Positions 1 through 8,863 of a stretch of DNA of 64,000 nt are shown here, in pieces; the first letter of the stretch is position 1, and every line of letters begins with the position of its first letter. The position numbers were made by a program, and so were the translations under genes. The notes below the pieces were generated by a model. That model saw nothing but the letters and a program-made list of their open reading frames with translations. It ran no database searches and was not told the origin of the DNA. Source of the stretch: Lysinibacillus fusiformis (GTDB taxonomy: Bacteria > Bacillota > Bacilli > Bacillales_A > Planococcaceae); contig NZ_CP070490.1 in the NCBI RefSeq assembly GCF_016925635.1, positions 4,718,001 through 4,782,000 of the forward strand. Direction: 5' to 3'.

Positions 1-107
1 TAAATATCTATATTATAATATGAAAAGTTGTAAGGTTTCGGAAAGCACTACGGCACACAAATACTCACAATCATGAATGTTACTAGCTATAGAAAGGCAG
101 GGAAATA

Positions 108-1007
108 ATGACACCAACAGATTGGCAATATAATATTACGCAGGTATCTGAAATCACAGGGCTATCCAAACAAGTGATACGTAAATGGGAAGAGCGCTAC
201 CAACTTGTTCATCCAAAAAGATTAGAAAATGGACACCGTGTTTATAGTGAAGAGGATGTGCAGCTATATTTAAAAGTACTTAGCCTTTCAAACCAAGGCT
301 ATTCTATAAAACAAGCAGTGACAATTGTACTTAGCAATCAAAATGTTTTAGAGGCAGTTACCCCCACAGTGTTGACCATAAGCGACAATGTAGATCATTT
401 CTGTAATCTTTTATTGGAAGAAGGAAGACTTTGCAATGAAGTAGAACTTAATCGACTCTTGCAACAAGCAAATCATTCATTAGGATTAGCAAAATTTCTA
501 TCTCATGTGATTATTCCTTTCTTACAAGAGGTAGGAAGATTATGGGAAAAACAGGTATGGACCGAGTATCAAGAATCTGTTACTACAATGATTGTTAGAG
601 ATTATTTAGTACAATTAAGACGGAATTACCACTCTAAAGAGGATGCACCACTAATAATGGGCGCATGCTTACCAGGGGAGCATCATGAAGTTCAACTTCA
701 TATTTTATTGTTGCAAGCAATGATGACTGGTTGGCGATCATTCCTTGTTGGCAGTTCTCCAGCTGTTGGGGCAATTGAATCTTTAATCATACATTTTAAA
801 CCAAAGGTGGTTCTATTATCTGCTATGACTACAAGGCCATTTGAGTTATACCCTACTAGCATTCAGCAATTAGATGACTTCGCTGCAAAACATCCTTCTA
901 TTCGATTTTATATGGGGGGTGCTGGCTCTGAAGAGTATTTAAAAACACATTCCTTACATTCAATTGCTATTGCCAGTACTATTGATGAAGTTATAAATAA
1001 CTTATAA
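108..1007 (+). CDS. MerR-family B12-binding transcriptional regulator, CarH-like
   Basis: This probably is a light- or B12-dependent repressor of carotenoid synthesis. A MerR winged helix covers residues 8-75 (VSEITGLSKQVIRKWEERY), then a helical bundle and a cobalamin-binding domain from about 175. CarH uses a Trp-x9-Glu-His motif against the adenosyl group and an ExH lower ligand. Here W146 and E156 fit, but Ser157 replaces the His; E191-x-H193 is kept. The start follows AGGCAGGGA. A TATAAT at 14-19 may be its -10, with the -35 outside the window. The next gene encodes a carotenoid desaturase-type enzyme, which supports the assignment. Other B12/MerR regulators remain possible. Confidence 0.8.
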   Translation: MTPTDWQYNITQVSEITGLSKQVIRKWEERYQLVHPKRLENGHRVYSEEDVQLYLKVLSLSNQGYSIKQAVTIVLSNQNVLEAVTPTVLTISDNVDHFCNLLLEEGRLCNEVELNRLLQQANHSLGLAKFLSHVIIPFLQEVGRLWEKQVWTEYQESVTTMIVRDYLVQLRRNYHSKEDAPLIMGACLPGEHHEVQLHILLLQAMMTGWRSFLVGSSPAVGAIESLIIHFKPKVVLLSAMTTRPFELYPTSIQQLDDFAAKHPSIRFYMGGAGSEEYLKTHSLHSIAIASTIDEVINNL

Positions 1008-1264
1008 ACTCTCACTCTAAATAACATTTATTTTTAGTAGGAGTTTAACGTTTTGGTTAGAACTAGTACTATAAGCAAAAGTTAAAAAGTTTATTAATAC
1101 TGCTATCCCTGTTTAAATAAGGCATTGTTCTTACAATCTATTTTATTGAGAAGTTCAACGAGAATATCATGGATGAAAGCATTGGTTACACATGCTTTTG
1201 TCTATGATTTTTTTTTGCACGCAATAGCCATAAAATAATTTTTTAAATTTCAAGAATATATAGT

Positions 1265-1314
1265 TTGCACATTTTTGTACACTAATTGTATAATCACTGT
1301 ATAACTTTTGTACA
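1265..1314 (+). promoter_or_regulatory. Carotenoid-gene promoter covered by five phased operator repeats
   Basis: The promoter is TTGCAC (1265-1270), 18 bp, TATAAT (1289-1294). The heptamer TTGTACA or a close variant starts at 1265, 1275, 1286, 1297 and 1308, so the spacing is 10, 11, 11 and 11 bp on one face of the helix. CarH-type repressors bind 11-bp direct repeats as tetramers. This array spans -35, spacer, -10 and the likely transcription start. The rest of 1008-1402 holds only AT-rich leader and a GGAGG ribosome site before 1403. Confidence 0.7.
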
Positions 1315-1402
1315 ACCAATAAATATTTTTATCTTTTTATAAATCATGACTCAATACAGGTAGTGTTATAAGACTAAATAGCAGATACGGAGGTTTTTCA
1401 CA

Positions 1403-2974
1403 ATGAAAAAGGAGATTATTGTTATAGGAGCTGGTCCAGGTGGTTTAGCGTCGGCAATGCTGCTTAGCGCTAAAGGATTTAATGTCAAAGTTTACGAGAA
1501 ACAACCCTATATTGGTGGTAGAACAAGTGAAATAAAGCTAGGAGAATATAAATTTGATATGGGCCCCACATTTTTAAATATGTTTTATATTATTGAAGAA
1601 ATATTCGAGCTTGCCGGTAAAAATATACATAATTATATAGATCTAGTAAACCTAGATCCAATGTATGAATTAATTTTTCACGATAAGCGCATTAAAATGA
1701 CTCGTGATCGTGAGGAAATGATTCGTCAAATAAATGAACTATTTCCAGGCAATGAGGGCTCTTTTGAAAAATATATGAAGGAAACTAATCACAAATTAGA
1801 AGCGTTAGTACCTGTATTGCAAGCAAGCATGAACCGTTATACAGATTTACTACAACCAAAAGTTTTAAAGGCATTGGGTGAGCTTGAAATCGGTAGATCT
1901 TTAATCGATACGCTTTCACGATTTTACAAGCAAGAGGAATTACAACTTGCCTTTACTTTCCAAGCAAAATACTTAGGCATGTCTCCGTGGGAAAGTCCTG
2001 GTGCATTTTCCATTCTATCTTTTATTGAGCATGCTTATGGTGTTTACCACATTACAGGTGGCATTAATAAGTTAACACAGGCAATGGCAAAGGTTGTACG
2101 AGAAAATGGTGGAGAGATCTACACGAACTGTGGCGTTTCAAAGCTCTGGTTGGATGGTCGAAAGGTAAAGGGTGTCATTTTAGATAATGGCGAAAAAATA
2201 GCATCGAATGAAGTAATAATAAATAGTGATTTTGGTCATGCGATGACTCATTTAGTCGAGCCTGGTGTTCTTAAAAAATACACTAAAGAAAAGTTAGAGA
2301 AGAAAAAATACTCTTGCTCTACTTTTATGCTTTATCTAGGTGTCAATAAAAAATTTGATTTGCCCCATCATACGATCTGGTTTGCAAAAAATTACCGAAA
2401 AAATGTTGAAGAAATTACTAACCATAAATTGTTGTCGGATGATCCATCTATCTACATTCAAAATGCAGTTGTAACAGATCCAACAGTTGCCCCACAAGGG
2501 AAATCAACGCTATATGTATTAGCACCAGTACCTAATAATTTCAGTCATATTGAGTGGGATACCTGTGAACAAGATTATCGTAACATGCTAATTGGGTTAA
2601 TTGAGGACAAACTTGGCATTGAAAATCTAGAGCAATACATTGAAGAAGAACACATAATTTCACCGAAAAATTGGGAAGAGAATCTAGGTGTATATAAAGG
2701 AGCGACTTTTAACCTAGGTCATCAGCTTACACAGATGCTGACATTCCGACCTCACAATAAATTTGAAGAATTAAAAAATAGTTGGTTAGTTGGCGGTGGT
2801 ACACATCCAGGAAGTGGTTTACCGATTATATTGGAGTCTGCCCGCATTACTTCTAATGGAATTCTACAAAAGCATGGTCTAGCACAATTAGCAGTGAAAC
2901 CTTTACCTAAAATAGATCTCTTTAATACGGAACTCCATAACAAACCTAGTGAAAAAGTAATGTTGCATATCTAA
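1403..2974 (+). CDS. Phytoene desaturase-family FAD oxidoreductase (CrtN/CrtP/CrtI clan)
   Basis: This FAD enzyme probably desaturates or oxidises a carotenoid or apocarotenoid. The N-terminus has the Rossmann motif GAGPGGLASA (about residues 9-18) and the GGRTSE segment. The C-terminus has GGGTHPGSGLPIILESA, the usual CrtI/CrtN signature. At 523 residues it is slightly longer than CrtN and closer to the CrtP/CrtO oxidase branch, so the exact reaction is undecided. The start follows a GGAGG site. It lies downstream of the CarH-like gene and its repeat-covered promoter, suggesting light-induced pigment. No phytoene or squalene synthase lies in the window, so the substrate must come from elsewhere. 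Confidence 0.8.
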   Translation: MKKEIIVIGAGPGGLASAMLLSAKGFNVKVYEKQPYIGGRTSEIKLGEYKFDMGPTFLNMFYIIEEIFELAGKNIHNYIDLVNLDPMYELIFHDKRIKMTRDREEMIRQINELFPGNEGSFEKYMKETNHKLEALVPVLQASMNRYTDLLQPKVLKALGELEIGRSLIDTLSRFYKQEELQLAFTFQAKYLGMSPWESPGAFSILSFIEHAYGVYHITGGINKLTQAMAKVVRENGGEIYTNCGVSKLWLDGRKVKGVILDNGEKIASNEVIINSDFGHAMTHLVEPGVLKKYTKEKLEKKKYSCSTFMLYLGVNKKFDLPHHTIWFAKNYRKNVEEITNHKLLSDDPSIYIQNAVVTDPTVAPQGKSTLYVLAPVPNNFSHIEWDTCEQDYRNMLIGLIEDKLGIENLEQYIEEEHIISPKNWEENLGVYKGATFNLGHQLTQMLTFRPHNKFEELKNSWLVGGGTHPGSGLPIILESARITSNGILQKHGLAQLAVKPLPKIDLFNTELHNKPSEKVMLHI

Positions 2975-3031
2975 TAATCATTAAGTATGAACTAAATTTA
3001 GCTTAGCTACCTAATATAAGGATTTGAAAAT

Positions 3032-3835
3032 ATGAATATTCAGACAAAACATATGAATGAAAATGCAATTGTAGATTCAATGAAAAAAAATTTAGCCCTC
3101 GTAGAGTTTAACTTGAATAGAAAAGTGATTTGGGCTAATAAAAAATTTGCAGAGGTTCTAGGATATCAGGTGGATGAAGTTATTGGGATGGGTCATGAAA
3201 AGTTTTGTAAACCGGATTTTATACAAAACCCAGACTATCATCTCCTATGGCAAGGTTTATTAAATGGAGAAAAATATGAAGGAAAAATTGAAAGAATAAG
3301 TAAAATGAACGATTCTATATGGCTTGAAGCAACTTACCTCCCCATTTTCAATGACAATAATAAGGTAAGTTCCATATTAAAAATTTCAACAGATATTACA
3401 GATCGAGAATTCAATACTTTAGAGATTATTGCTAAACTAAAAAGTATGCCTCAGGAGTTAGTAGAAATTGTTGTGTCCAATTCAGAAGAAAACATAAAAG
3501 CCGTAGCATCACTTGCCAAAGAAGTTGACGCAATTAGAGATACTGTAAAAGTGATTCATACTATCGCTAAACAAACAAATGTCCTAGCACTGAATGCCGC
3601 AATAGAGGCTGCACGTGTTGGTGAAAAAGGTCGCGGATTTAAAGTCGTAGCAGAAGAGGTACGAAAATTAGCACTGAATGTGGATAATGCACTTCGAAAT
3701 ATCGAATATAATGTAATGACTATAGAAAGTGATACGGAAAAGGTCGATAATATTACACATGATTTGAAGAAAGTTGTAACAGAAACTCACAATGAATTTA
3801 ATAAAGCCATTGATAGATTCGAAAAAATGCTTTAA
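3032..3835 (+). CDS. Soluble PAS-domain methyl-accepting chemotaxis-type signal transducer
   Basis: This is probably a cytoplasmic sensor feeding CheA/CheW. A single PAS domain spans about residues 15-125, including the [17 protein letters not shown] core and a PAC-like end (STDITDRE). A shortened receptor signalling hairpin follows, with the conserved tip [18 protein letters not shown] and the run [16 protein letters not shown] (about 183-215). There is no membrane segment and the coiled coil is much shorter than in classical receptors. The ligand is unknown. It follows the carotenoid gene by 57 bp and may be cotranscribed, which would fit a light, redox or oxygen input, but that is inference. 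Confidence 0.85.
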   Translation: MNIQTKHMNENAIVDSMKKNLALVEFNLNRKVIWANKKFAEVLGYQVDEVIGMGHEKFCKPDFIQNPDYHLLWQGLLNGEKYEGKIERISKMNDSIWLEATYLPIFNDNNKVSSILKISTDITDREFNTLEIIAKLKSMPQELVEIVVSNSEENIKAVASLAKEVDAIRDTVKVIHTIAKQTNVLALNAAIEAARVGEKGRGFKVVAEEVRKLALNVDNALRNIEYNVMTIESDTEKVDNITHDLKKVVTETHNEFNKAIDRFEKML

Positions 3836-3852
3836 CTAGTCAATAATACAGC

Positions 3853-3898
3853 AGCTAAAGTTCTCAATAGATATTTGAGAGCTTTAGCTTCTTTTTTC
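3853..3898 (+). terminator. Rho-independent terminator after the chemoreceptor-like gene
   Basis: AGCTAAAG-TTCTCAA pairs with TTGAGAGCTTTAGCT around a short loop, with one G-T wobble, followed by a T-rich run. Confidence 0.9.
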
Positions 3899-3950
3899 TA
3901 ACTAATTGATATCACTATAAATTATATTCTACTAACAATCTCCTTAGTAT

Positions 3951-4487
3951 TTAATGGCACTTTTTCATTTTTTCAAACCACCCAAATGCTATTTCAGCCT
4001 CTATACATTCATTGTCCTGTGTAACTAAAAAAATTACAAATGATTCACCAGATGGAAAAATAAATTTTCCATCTTCATCGCTTACTAAAGTACTTTGTGG
4101 TGGAACAATTCGTTTAAACGCATTTACTCCTTTATATGGGTGCCCTTCAACAAGTTCAGCAAATTCAATTTTAACGTCTGGATTTGGTGGTGGATAAATG
4201 GCTGTATTAGTAGGCGTTACATTTTTAGAAATCATTGAATCCCCAGGAGGTATTGCATTAAACCAAATTTCAGCTAGAATAGGTTGCTTAGAATAATTAG
4301 TAATGGTAAACGCATTTACAAACAAATCCACATTAGAATATTTAGGATTACTCAAGCTTCCCCACGCATTTCTTCCTTTTTGTAAGGTAATTAATTCGGT
4401 TTGCCCAACAAAATATTGACCTAATAATGATTCATATAAAGGCGTAGGAATACTAACTACTTTCATAAATCGATCATTATTTTTCAT
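3951..4487 (-). CDS. Conserved protein of unknown function, resembling DUF6143
   Basis: I do not know a function. The 178-residue protein has no signal peptide or membrane segment. It reads as one beta-rich domain with GQYFVGQTELITL, a Trp-Gly pair, a run of prolines (IYPPPNPD) and several Asn/Phe strands (VNAFTITNYS). I recall this layout from Bacillales proteins called DUF6143, but I could not verify it. The ATG at 4487 is preferred because GGGGGTGAG lies 7 nt upstream; a GTG 12 nt further up overlaps that site. It is a single gene with an unshared upstream region. Confidence 0.6.
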   Translation of the reverse strand: MKNNDRFMKVVSIPTPLYESLLGQYFVGQTELITLQKGRNAWGSLSNPKYSNVDLFVNAFTITNYSKQPILAEIWFNAIPPGDSMISKNVTPTNTAIYPPPNPDVKIEFAELVEGHPYKGVNAFKRIVPPQSTLVSDEDGKFIFPSGESFVIFLVTQDNECIEAEIAFGWFEKMKKCH

Positions 4488-4691
4488 TGTCAATCTCACC
4501 CCCTTTTATATATTAATGTATGTATTTTTAGTAGGGATGTTTAGACGAAAATAGCTTACAAATAAGAGGTTGAAATAATCAACACACAATCCTTAATTTT
4601 ACGACTAATTCCATATTACAATGACTTTTAAGCATGTTTATAGTTCGTAAATGATGGTGAATGAGAGCTAGCACTAAATAAGCAATAGAAG

Positions 4692-4732
4692 AAAACGACC
4701 TAAAAGCTTATTGAAAGCTAGTAGGTCGTTTT
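4692..4732. terminator. Bidirectional terminator downstream of ade
   Basis: AAAACGACCTA and TAGGTCGTTTT form the stem. T-runs follow on both strands. The hairpin sits just past the ade stop codon. Confidence 0.85.
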
Positions 4733-4737
4733 TTTAT

Positions 4738-6483
4738 CTATGCTTCTACTGAGATATGCTGGAAGGTTGTCACATCAAATAATCCTGTATCTGTTAGCTT
4801 TAAAGCAGGAATAACTGGTAATGCCACAAAAGAAAACGTCAGTAGAAAATGGAAATCTAATGTTGGATTAAGCGTCTTTAATGCACTGTGCAAGCCTGCT
4901 AGCTGCTCCTTTGCTTGCTGAGCTGGTACATCTGTCATCAAGCCTCCAATGGTTAATGGCATCTCCGCTAGAATATGGCCATCCGCTACAATGACAAAGC
5001 CTCCTTGAATTTCCTGAATGCGTGTAAGCGCCAGGACCATATCCTCATCATTTGTTCCTACAACAAGGGCATTATGTGAATCATGAGCTACTGTTGTAGC
5101 AACTGCCCCTTTTTGTAAGCCAAAGCCTTTGACGATTCCTAAACCTGTCGTGTGTAACTGATGATGACGTTCGATGACGGCTAATTTCAGTAGATCTTGT
5201 TCTACAGAAGGGACGAAAACACCATCCTTTATAGGTACATCAATTATTACATGATTGGTAATTAGCTGATTTGGCACAATCTCCATTACATTCGCCTTTG
5301 TACCCTTTGTGAATGCTAGTTGTAGCCTATCCTTTGTAATGGTTGGTAAATGGACAGATTGATGGATATGAGCAGGCACAACTGGCACTTGACGATTAGT
5401 CAGCATTCTACCATCTTCAGCCACTTTCCGCCCATTTTTCCATACGGCCTTTGCCTGCATCGTCGACAAATCCTCTATTAACACAAAATCTGCCTTATAG
5501 CCTGGTGCAAGTACACCTCGATCCAATAAACGATAGCATTCTGCTGTGTTCACAGTTGCTAACTGGATGGCCTGTAATGGTGGCATCCCTTCGGCAATTG
5601 CCATGGCAACATCAAAATTGATACTGCCTTCATCAATTAACTCATCCACATATTTATCATCCGTACAAAAACCAAAGCGACGAGCATTATGTGGCTGAAC
5701 AGCTGGTAATAAATCTCGTAAATTTTTAGCAGCTGAGCCTTCTCGAATCAGCACATACAGCCCTTGCTCTACACGATCAATGGCTTCCTCAGCTGTTACA
5801 CATTCATGATCTGTGTGAATACCTGCGGCCCGATAGCCTGTAATTTGTTCGCTCTGTAAGCCCGCACAATGCCCGTCGATTACTAAATTTGTTTCCTGTG
5901 ATAATAAAATTTTCTGAAGCATGTCCTCTTGCCCATTTAACACCGCTGGAAAATCCATCACTTCAGCTAATCCACGAACCTGTTCATTTTGTAGAAACGG
6001 CGCCAAATCCTTAGCCGTTAGTGTAGCACCAGCATTTTCAAACTGTGTACCTGGCACACTTGATGGTAGCATCACAAAAATATCCATATCCGCCTTCTGT
6101 GCATCATCGAGCATAAATTGAATGCCTTCTGCTCCTGCGACATTGGCAATTTCATGAGGATCTGTCATCACTGTTGTAATACCATGAGGAAGTAAAACGC
6201 GACTAAATTCCCCTGGTGTCAACATAGAAGATTCAATATGTATATGACCATCAATTAATCCAGGAATGACATAGCTTCCTGAAGCATCCTCTTCCTGCTT
6301 AGCCTGAAACTTATTCGTGCGATCTAGAGCCACAATCATACCATTCTTCACGACAATATCTGCTTTTTTCCACGTTAACGAAAAAACATCGGCAATTTGT
6401 GCATTTCTCAGAATGAAATCTGCCTCTAATTTTCCTTGAGATGATAAGATATTTTGTGTTAACTGCTGTAATTTTATCGACAT
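4738..6483 (-). CDS. ade: Adenine deaminase
   Basis: The enzyme hydrolyses adenine to hypoxanthine and ammonia in purine salvage, using divalent metal. It is an amidohydrolase with a small N-terminal beta domain, the metal motif GLIDGHIHIESSM (about residues 75-87), TDPHEIANV, DGHCAG, HTDHECV and CTDDK. The C-terminal part carries DSHNALVVGTND. At 581 residues it matches the usual full length (B. subtilis AdeC is very similar in size). The start has AAAGGAG 8 nt upstream. It is monocistronic, flanked by terminators on both sides. I saw no purine riboswitch or obvious PurR site upstream. Confidence 0.95.
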   Translation of the reverse strand: MSIKLQQLTQNILSSQGKLEADFILRNAQIADVFSLTWKKADIVVKNGMIVALDRTNKFQAKQEEDASGSYVIPGLIDGHIHIESSMLTPGEFSRVLLPHGITTVMTDPHEIANVAGAEGIQFMLDDAQKADMDIFVMLPSSVPGTQFENAGATLTAKDLAPFLQNEQVRGLAEVMDFPAVLNGQEDMLQKILLSQETNLVIDGHCAGLQSEQITGYRAAGIHTDHECVTAEEAIDRVEQGLYVLIREGSAAKNLRDLLPAVQPHNARRFGFCTDDKYVDELIDEGSINFDVAMAIAEGMPPLQAIQLATVNTAECYRLLDRGVLAPGYKADFVLIEDLSTMQAKAVWKNGRKVAEDGRMLTNRQVPVVPAHIHQSVHLPTITKDRLQLAFTKGTKANVMEIVPNQLITNHVIIDVPIKDGVFVPSVEQDLLKLAVIERHHQLHTTGLGIVKGFGLQKGAVATTVAHDSHNALVVGTNDEDMVLALTRIQEIQGGFVIVADGHILAEMPLTIGGLMTDVPAQQAKEQLAGLHSALKTLNPTLDFHFLLTFSFVALPVIPALKLTDTGLFDVTTFQHISVEA

Positions 6484-6565
6484 AACCTATACTCCTTTTT
6501 CTTTTAAGAACTATCATGCCAAAAAGATGCTAACCATTGCAACTATTTATCGCTACATCAGTAAA

Positions 6566-6590
6566 AAACGACCATTGTCAATGGTCGTTT
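6566..6590 (-). terminator. Terminator hairpin that includes the stop codon of the oxidase-like gene
   Basis: AAACGACCATTG pairs with CAATGGTCGTTT almost without a loop. The last codons and the TGA stop (6580-6578) lie in the stem, and a T-run follows on the minus strand. Confidence 0.8.
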
Positions 6591-7000
6591 GAAAATTCTA
6601 GCTCTTTAGGTGGCTGCCCTTTTTTATTCATTAAGCGCATACGAATAGGCTCAATCTTTAATGTCACCATTTCATCCTGATTGCCAATAAAGATACTCGT
6701 AAAAAATTCAGCTAGTTTATTTTTTATCCCTTCTTCATGTACTTCTGTAAGTTTTCCTTCTATTTCCACATACGTATCACCAAAACCACCATTTTCGTAG
6801 CCATATAAAATATGGGTATATGGGTTTTTGCGTAGCTCTTCCATTTTTTCTGAATGTTTATTCGTCACTGTATACAATACAAAATCTTCATGCTGGAACG
6901 TCATGTATCGTGAGTAAGGCTTGCCATTTTCTACAGTTGCCATTGTTCCAATCTTTTCTCGATTTAATACTTCTAAAATTTCATCACGTACAGAAGTCAT
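6578..7000 (-). CDS. Pyridoxamine 5'-phosphate oxidase-like flavin-binding protein
   Basis: This small split-barrel protein resembles the general stress protein 26 group and probably binds FMN or F420-like flavin; the substrate is unknown. The start of the barrel, KIGTMATVENGKPYSRYMTF, is typical, as is the short helical tail after KIEPIRMRLM. The ATG at 7000 is chosen because AAAGGATGG lies in front of it. An in-frame ATG 18 nt upstream would put that ribosome site inside the gene. About 140 residues is usual for the family. It is a single gene between terminators. Confidence 0.8.
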   Translation of the reverse strand: MTSVRDEILEVLNREKIGTMATVENGKPYSRYMTFQHEDFVLYTVTNKHSEKMEELRKNPYTHILYGYENGGFGDTYVEIEGKLTEVHEEGIKNKLAEFFTSIFIGNQDEMVTLKIEPIRMRLMNKKGQPPKELEFSNDH

Positions 7001-7163
7001 AGTATCCCATCCTTTCATCTATATACCTATTTTGCCCTTTCCCAAGAAAGCTAAACCGTATTTTTTTGAAAAATGCGAAATGACAATCTTCGGACATAAT
7101 GAAAATCTATTGTTATAATAACTGGATGGACAACAGGAATTTTCGAATGAATGAGGGTTAAAA

Positions 7164-7790
7164 ATGAAACAAGCTTTTCTTACGCGCTGTTTGTTTTTCA
7201 TAACAGGCATTATCGTGCTTTCTTTTGGTATCACCTTAACAATTAAAGGCCAACTTTTTGGAGTGGGCTCATGGGATGTACTACATATTGGCTTAACAAA
7301 AACAGTAGGCTTATCAATCGGTTCATGGTCCATTATTTTGGGACTTGCTATTTTAGCATTTGATATGCTGATTACAAAAAAATTCCCTTTACCTGGAACG
7401 TTTATCGATATGTTTTTGGCAGGCATTTTTATTGATATTTTTAACTATTGGTTACCTGATATTGATGGTTTTTGGATGCAACTTATATCTTACCTAACAG
7501 GGTTAGTTTTACTTGGCTGGGGCTGTGGGATGTATATGGTGGCGAACTTAGGTATTGGACCGCGTGATACACTCATGCTGATGATGGTCCATAAGCTTGG
7601 CTGGAGTGTGACTCGCTCTCGTACAACAATGGAAGTAACGGTTGCAATTATTGGCTTCCTACTTGGTGGTCCTATTGGTATCGGTACGGTATTTATGGCA
7701 TTTGGACTTGGACCAATCGTACAATTTGCCTTATCCTATAACGAAAAATTATTTATGCGATGGACAGGCGTGAAAAGCGCTGTTGTCTAA
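7164..7790 (+). CDS. YczE/YyaS/YitT-family membrane protein
   Basis: The 208-residue protein has about five hydrophobic segments and the conserved stretches FGVGSWDVLHIGL and NLGIGPRDTLM that mark the YczE branch. B. subtilis YczE is needed for lipopeptide production in some strains, but the molecular activity of the family is unknown. The start has GAGGG 6 nt upstream. It is a lone gene, divergent from the oxidase-like gene, and ends at a strong terminator. Confidence 0.8.
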   Translation: MKQAFLTRCLFFITGIIVLSFGITLTIKGQLFGVGSWDVLHIGLTKTVGLSIGSWSIILGLAILAFDMLITKKFPLPGTFIDMFLAGIFIDIFNYWLPDIDGFWMQLISYLTGLVLLGWGCGMYMVANLGIGPRDTLMLMMVHKLGWSVTRSRTTMEVTVAIIGFLLGGPIGIGTVFMAFGLGPIVQFALSYNEKLFMRWTGVKSAVV

Positions 7791-7798
7791 ACTTTAAT

Positions 7799-7828
7799 GA
7801 CAATGCAGTTTTTGCATTGTCTTTTTTT
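7799..7828 (+). terminator. Terminator after the YczE-like gene
   Basis: GACAATGCA pairs with TGCATTGTC around a 5-nt loop, followed by seven Ts. Confidence 0.9.
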
Positions 7829-7832
7829 ACAG

Positions 7833-7885
7833 TTGAAATATACAGTTCAACTATATATAATCAAACTATATAGTCTGACTGTATA
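7833..7885 (+). promoter_or_regulatory. PadR-gene promoter with two matching dyad operators
   Basis: TTGAAA (7833-7838), 17 bp, TATAAT (7856-7861) is a near-consensus promoter. Dyad TATACAGT-TCA-ACTATATA (7839-7857) fills the spacer. A second dyad, TATATAGT-CTG-ACTGTATA (7867-7885), lies just past the -10. The centres are 28 bp apart. The position suggests autorepression by the PadR protein encoded next. Confidence 0.75.
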
Positions 7886-7899
7886 TTTGAGGTGAAGAT

Positions 7900-8223
7900 G
7901 TGAAAAAACATAAATTATTACCTTTATCTGAAACCATGCATTACATTTTACTTGCCTTACGTGAACCACTGCATGGTTATGCGATGATGCAAAAAATTGA
8001 GGAAATGAGTGCTGGTACAGTAAGGATTGCTGCTGGTACTATGTATGGAGCCATTGAAAATTTATTGAAATATCATTGGATTACACCTGTTGAAACCCAG
8101 GATTCAAGACGCAAGGTTTATCAAACGACCGAAGAGGGTCTAGAAATATTAGCGGCAGAGCAGCAAAGATTGCAGCACATTTTAGCTTTATATGAGGGAG
8201 CTGGCAAACATGATAAAATTTAA
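7900..8223 (+). CDS. PadR-family transcriptional regulator
   Basis: This is a 107-residue winged-helix repressor of the short PadR type. The core MHYILLALREPLHGYAMMQKIEE and the recognition region AGTMYGAIENLLKYHWI are characteristic. The C-terminal helix used for dimerisation (about residues 85-105) is present. The GTG start has GAGGTGAAGAT directly upstream. It overlaps the DUF2812 gene by 14 nt, a common pairing in Firmicutes, so the partner is the likely target. The double dyad at its promoter points to autoregulation. The inducer is unknown. Confidence 0.9.
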   Translation: MKKHKLLPLSETMHYILLALREPLHGYAMMQKIEEMSAGTVRIAAGTMYGAIENLLKYHWITPVETQDSRRKVYQTTEEGLEILAAEQQRLQHILALYEGAGKHDKI

Positions 8224-8818
8224 AGTCTTTTTTGATATCGAAAAGGAAGAGCGCTGGTTAAATGAAATGTTAGCTAAGGGTTGGCTATGCTCCAACGTAA
8301 ACTCAGCAGGTATTTATACATTTCAGCCTACTGAAGATCTTGAACAAGTTATTCGGATTGATTGTCAGCAGGAGCTTCGCAAAGAAAATAAAGCTACCTA
8401 TAAGCAATTACATGAGGATTTTGGCTGGCGTATAGTAAAAGAAAAATCATATGATGGCACCTATTATTGGACAAAAAGTAAAGATGGTAATGATGAATTA
8501 TTTTCAGATCATGATTCCCACATTGCGAAATATAAACGTTTAATGAAACATGCAAGCAATTGGGCAATACTCTCATTTATCTTCTTAATGATTTTTTATG
8601 CCAACGATAGTTACTACTCCCTTTTCAGTATAAAAAATGCGTATTTTACACCTGGTTTATGGGAGAAAGAAGGGTTTTCTTTCCTTTTTGCCTTTTTATT
8701 TGAAACACCCTTTGCTATCGGGCGCTTTATCCCACCATGGCTATTTTTAGTAACTTGTAGTATTTACATCACTTTATATTATCGTTACCGAAAATCGATA
8801 AAGCAGTTTAACCAATAA
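8210..8818 (+). CDS. DUF2812 domain membrane protein
   Basis: The N-terminal domain (about residues 1-105) fits DUF2812: it opens MIKFKVFFDIEKEERWLNEM, then GWxC, GIYTFQP and a YDGTYYWTKSK segment. Two or three hydrophobic segments follow (about 115-135, 160-200). The ATG at 8210 overlaps the padR stop and has GGGAG 9 nt upstream; an ATG at 8192 would lie before that site. PadR-DUF2812 pairs often act in membrane-stress or antimicrobial-peptide responses, but the biochemical role is unknown. The gene ends at a shared terminator. Confidence 0.8.
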   Translation: MIKFKVFFDIEKEERWLNEMLAKGWLCSNVNSAGIYTFQPTEDLEQVIRIDCQQELRKENKATYKQLHEDFGWRIVKEKSYDGTYYWTKSKDGNDELFSDHDSHIAKYKRLMKHASNWAILSFIFLMIFYANDSYYSLFSIKNAYFTPGLWEKEGFSFLFAFLFETPFAIGRFIPPWLFLVTCSIYITLYYRYRKSIKQFNQ

Positions 8819-8825
8819 ACGGTAA

Positions 8826-8855
8826 GGAGCCACTTACGAAATGTAAGATGGCTCC
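8826..8855. terminator. Bidirectional terminator between DUF2812 and ctc genes
   Basis: GGAGCCA-CTTAC pairs with GTAAG-A-TGGCTCC. It separates two convergent genes. The T-tract is modest on the plus strand. Confidence 0.75.
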
Positions 8856-8863
8856 CTCTTTCT

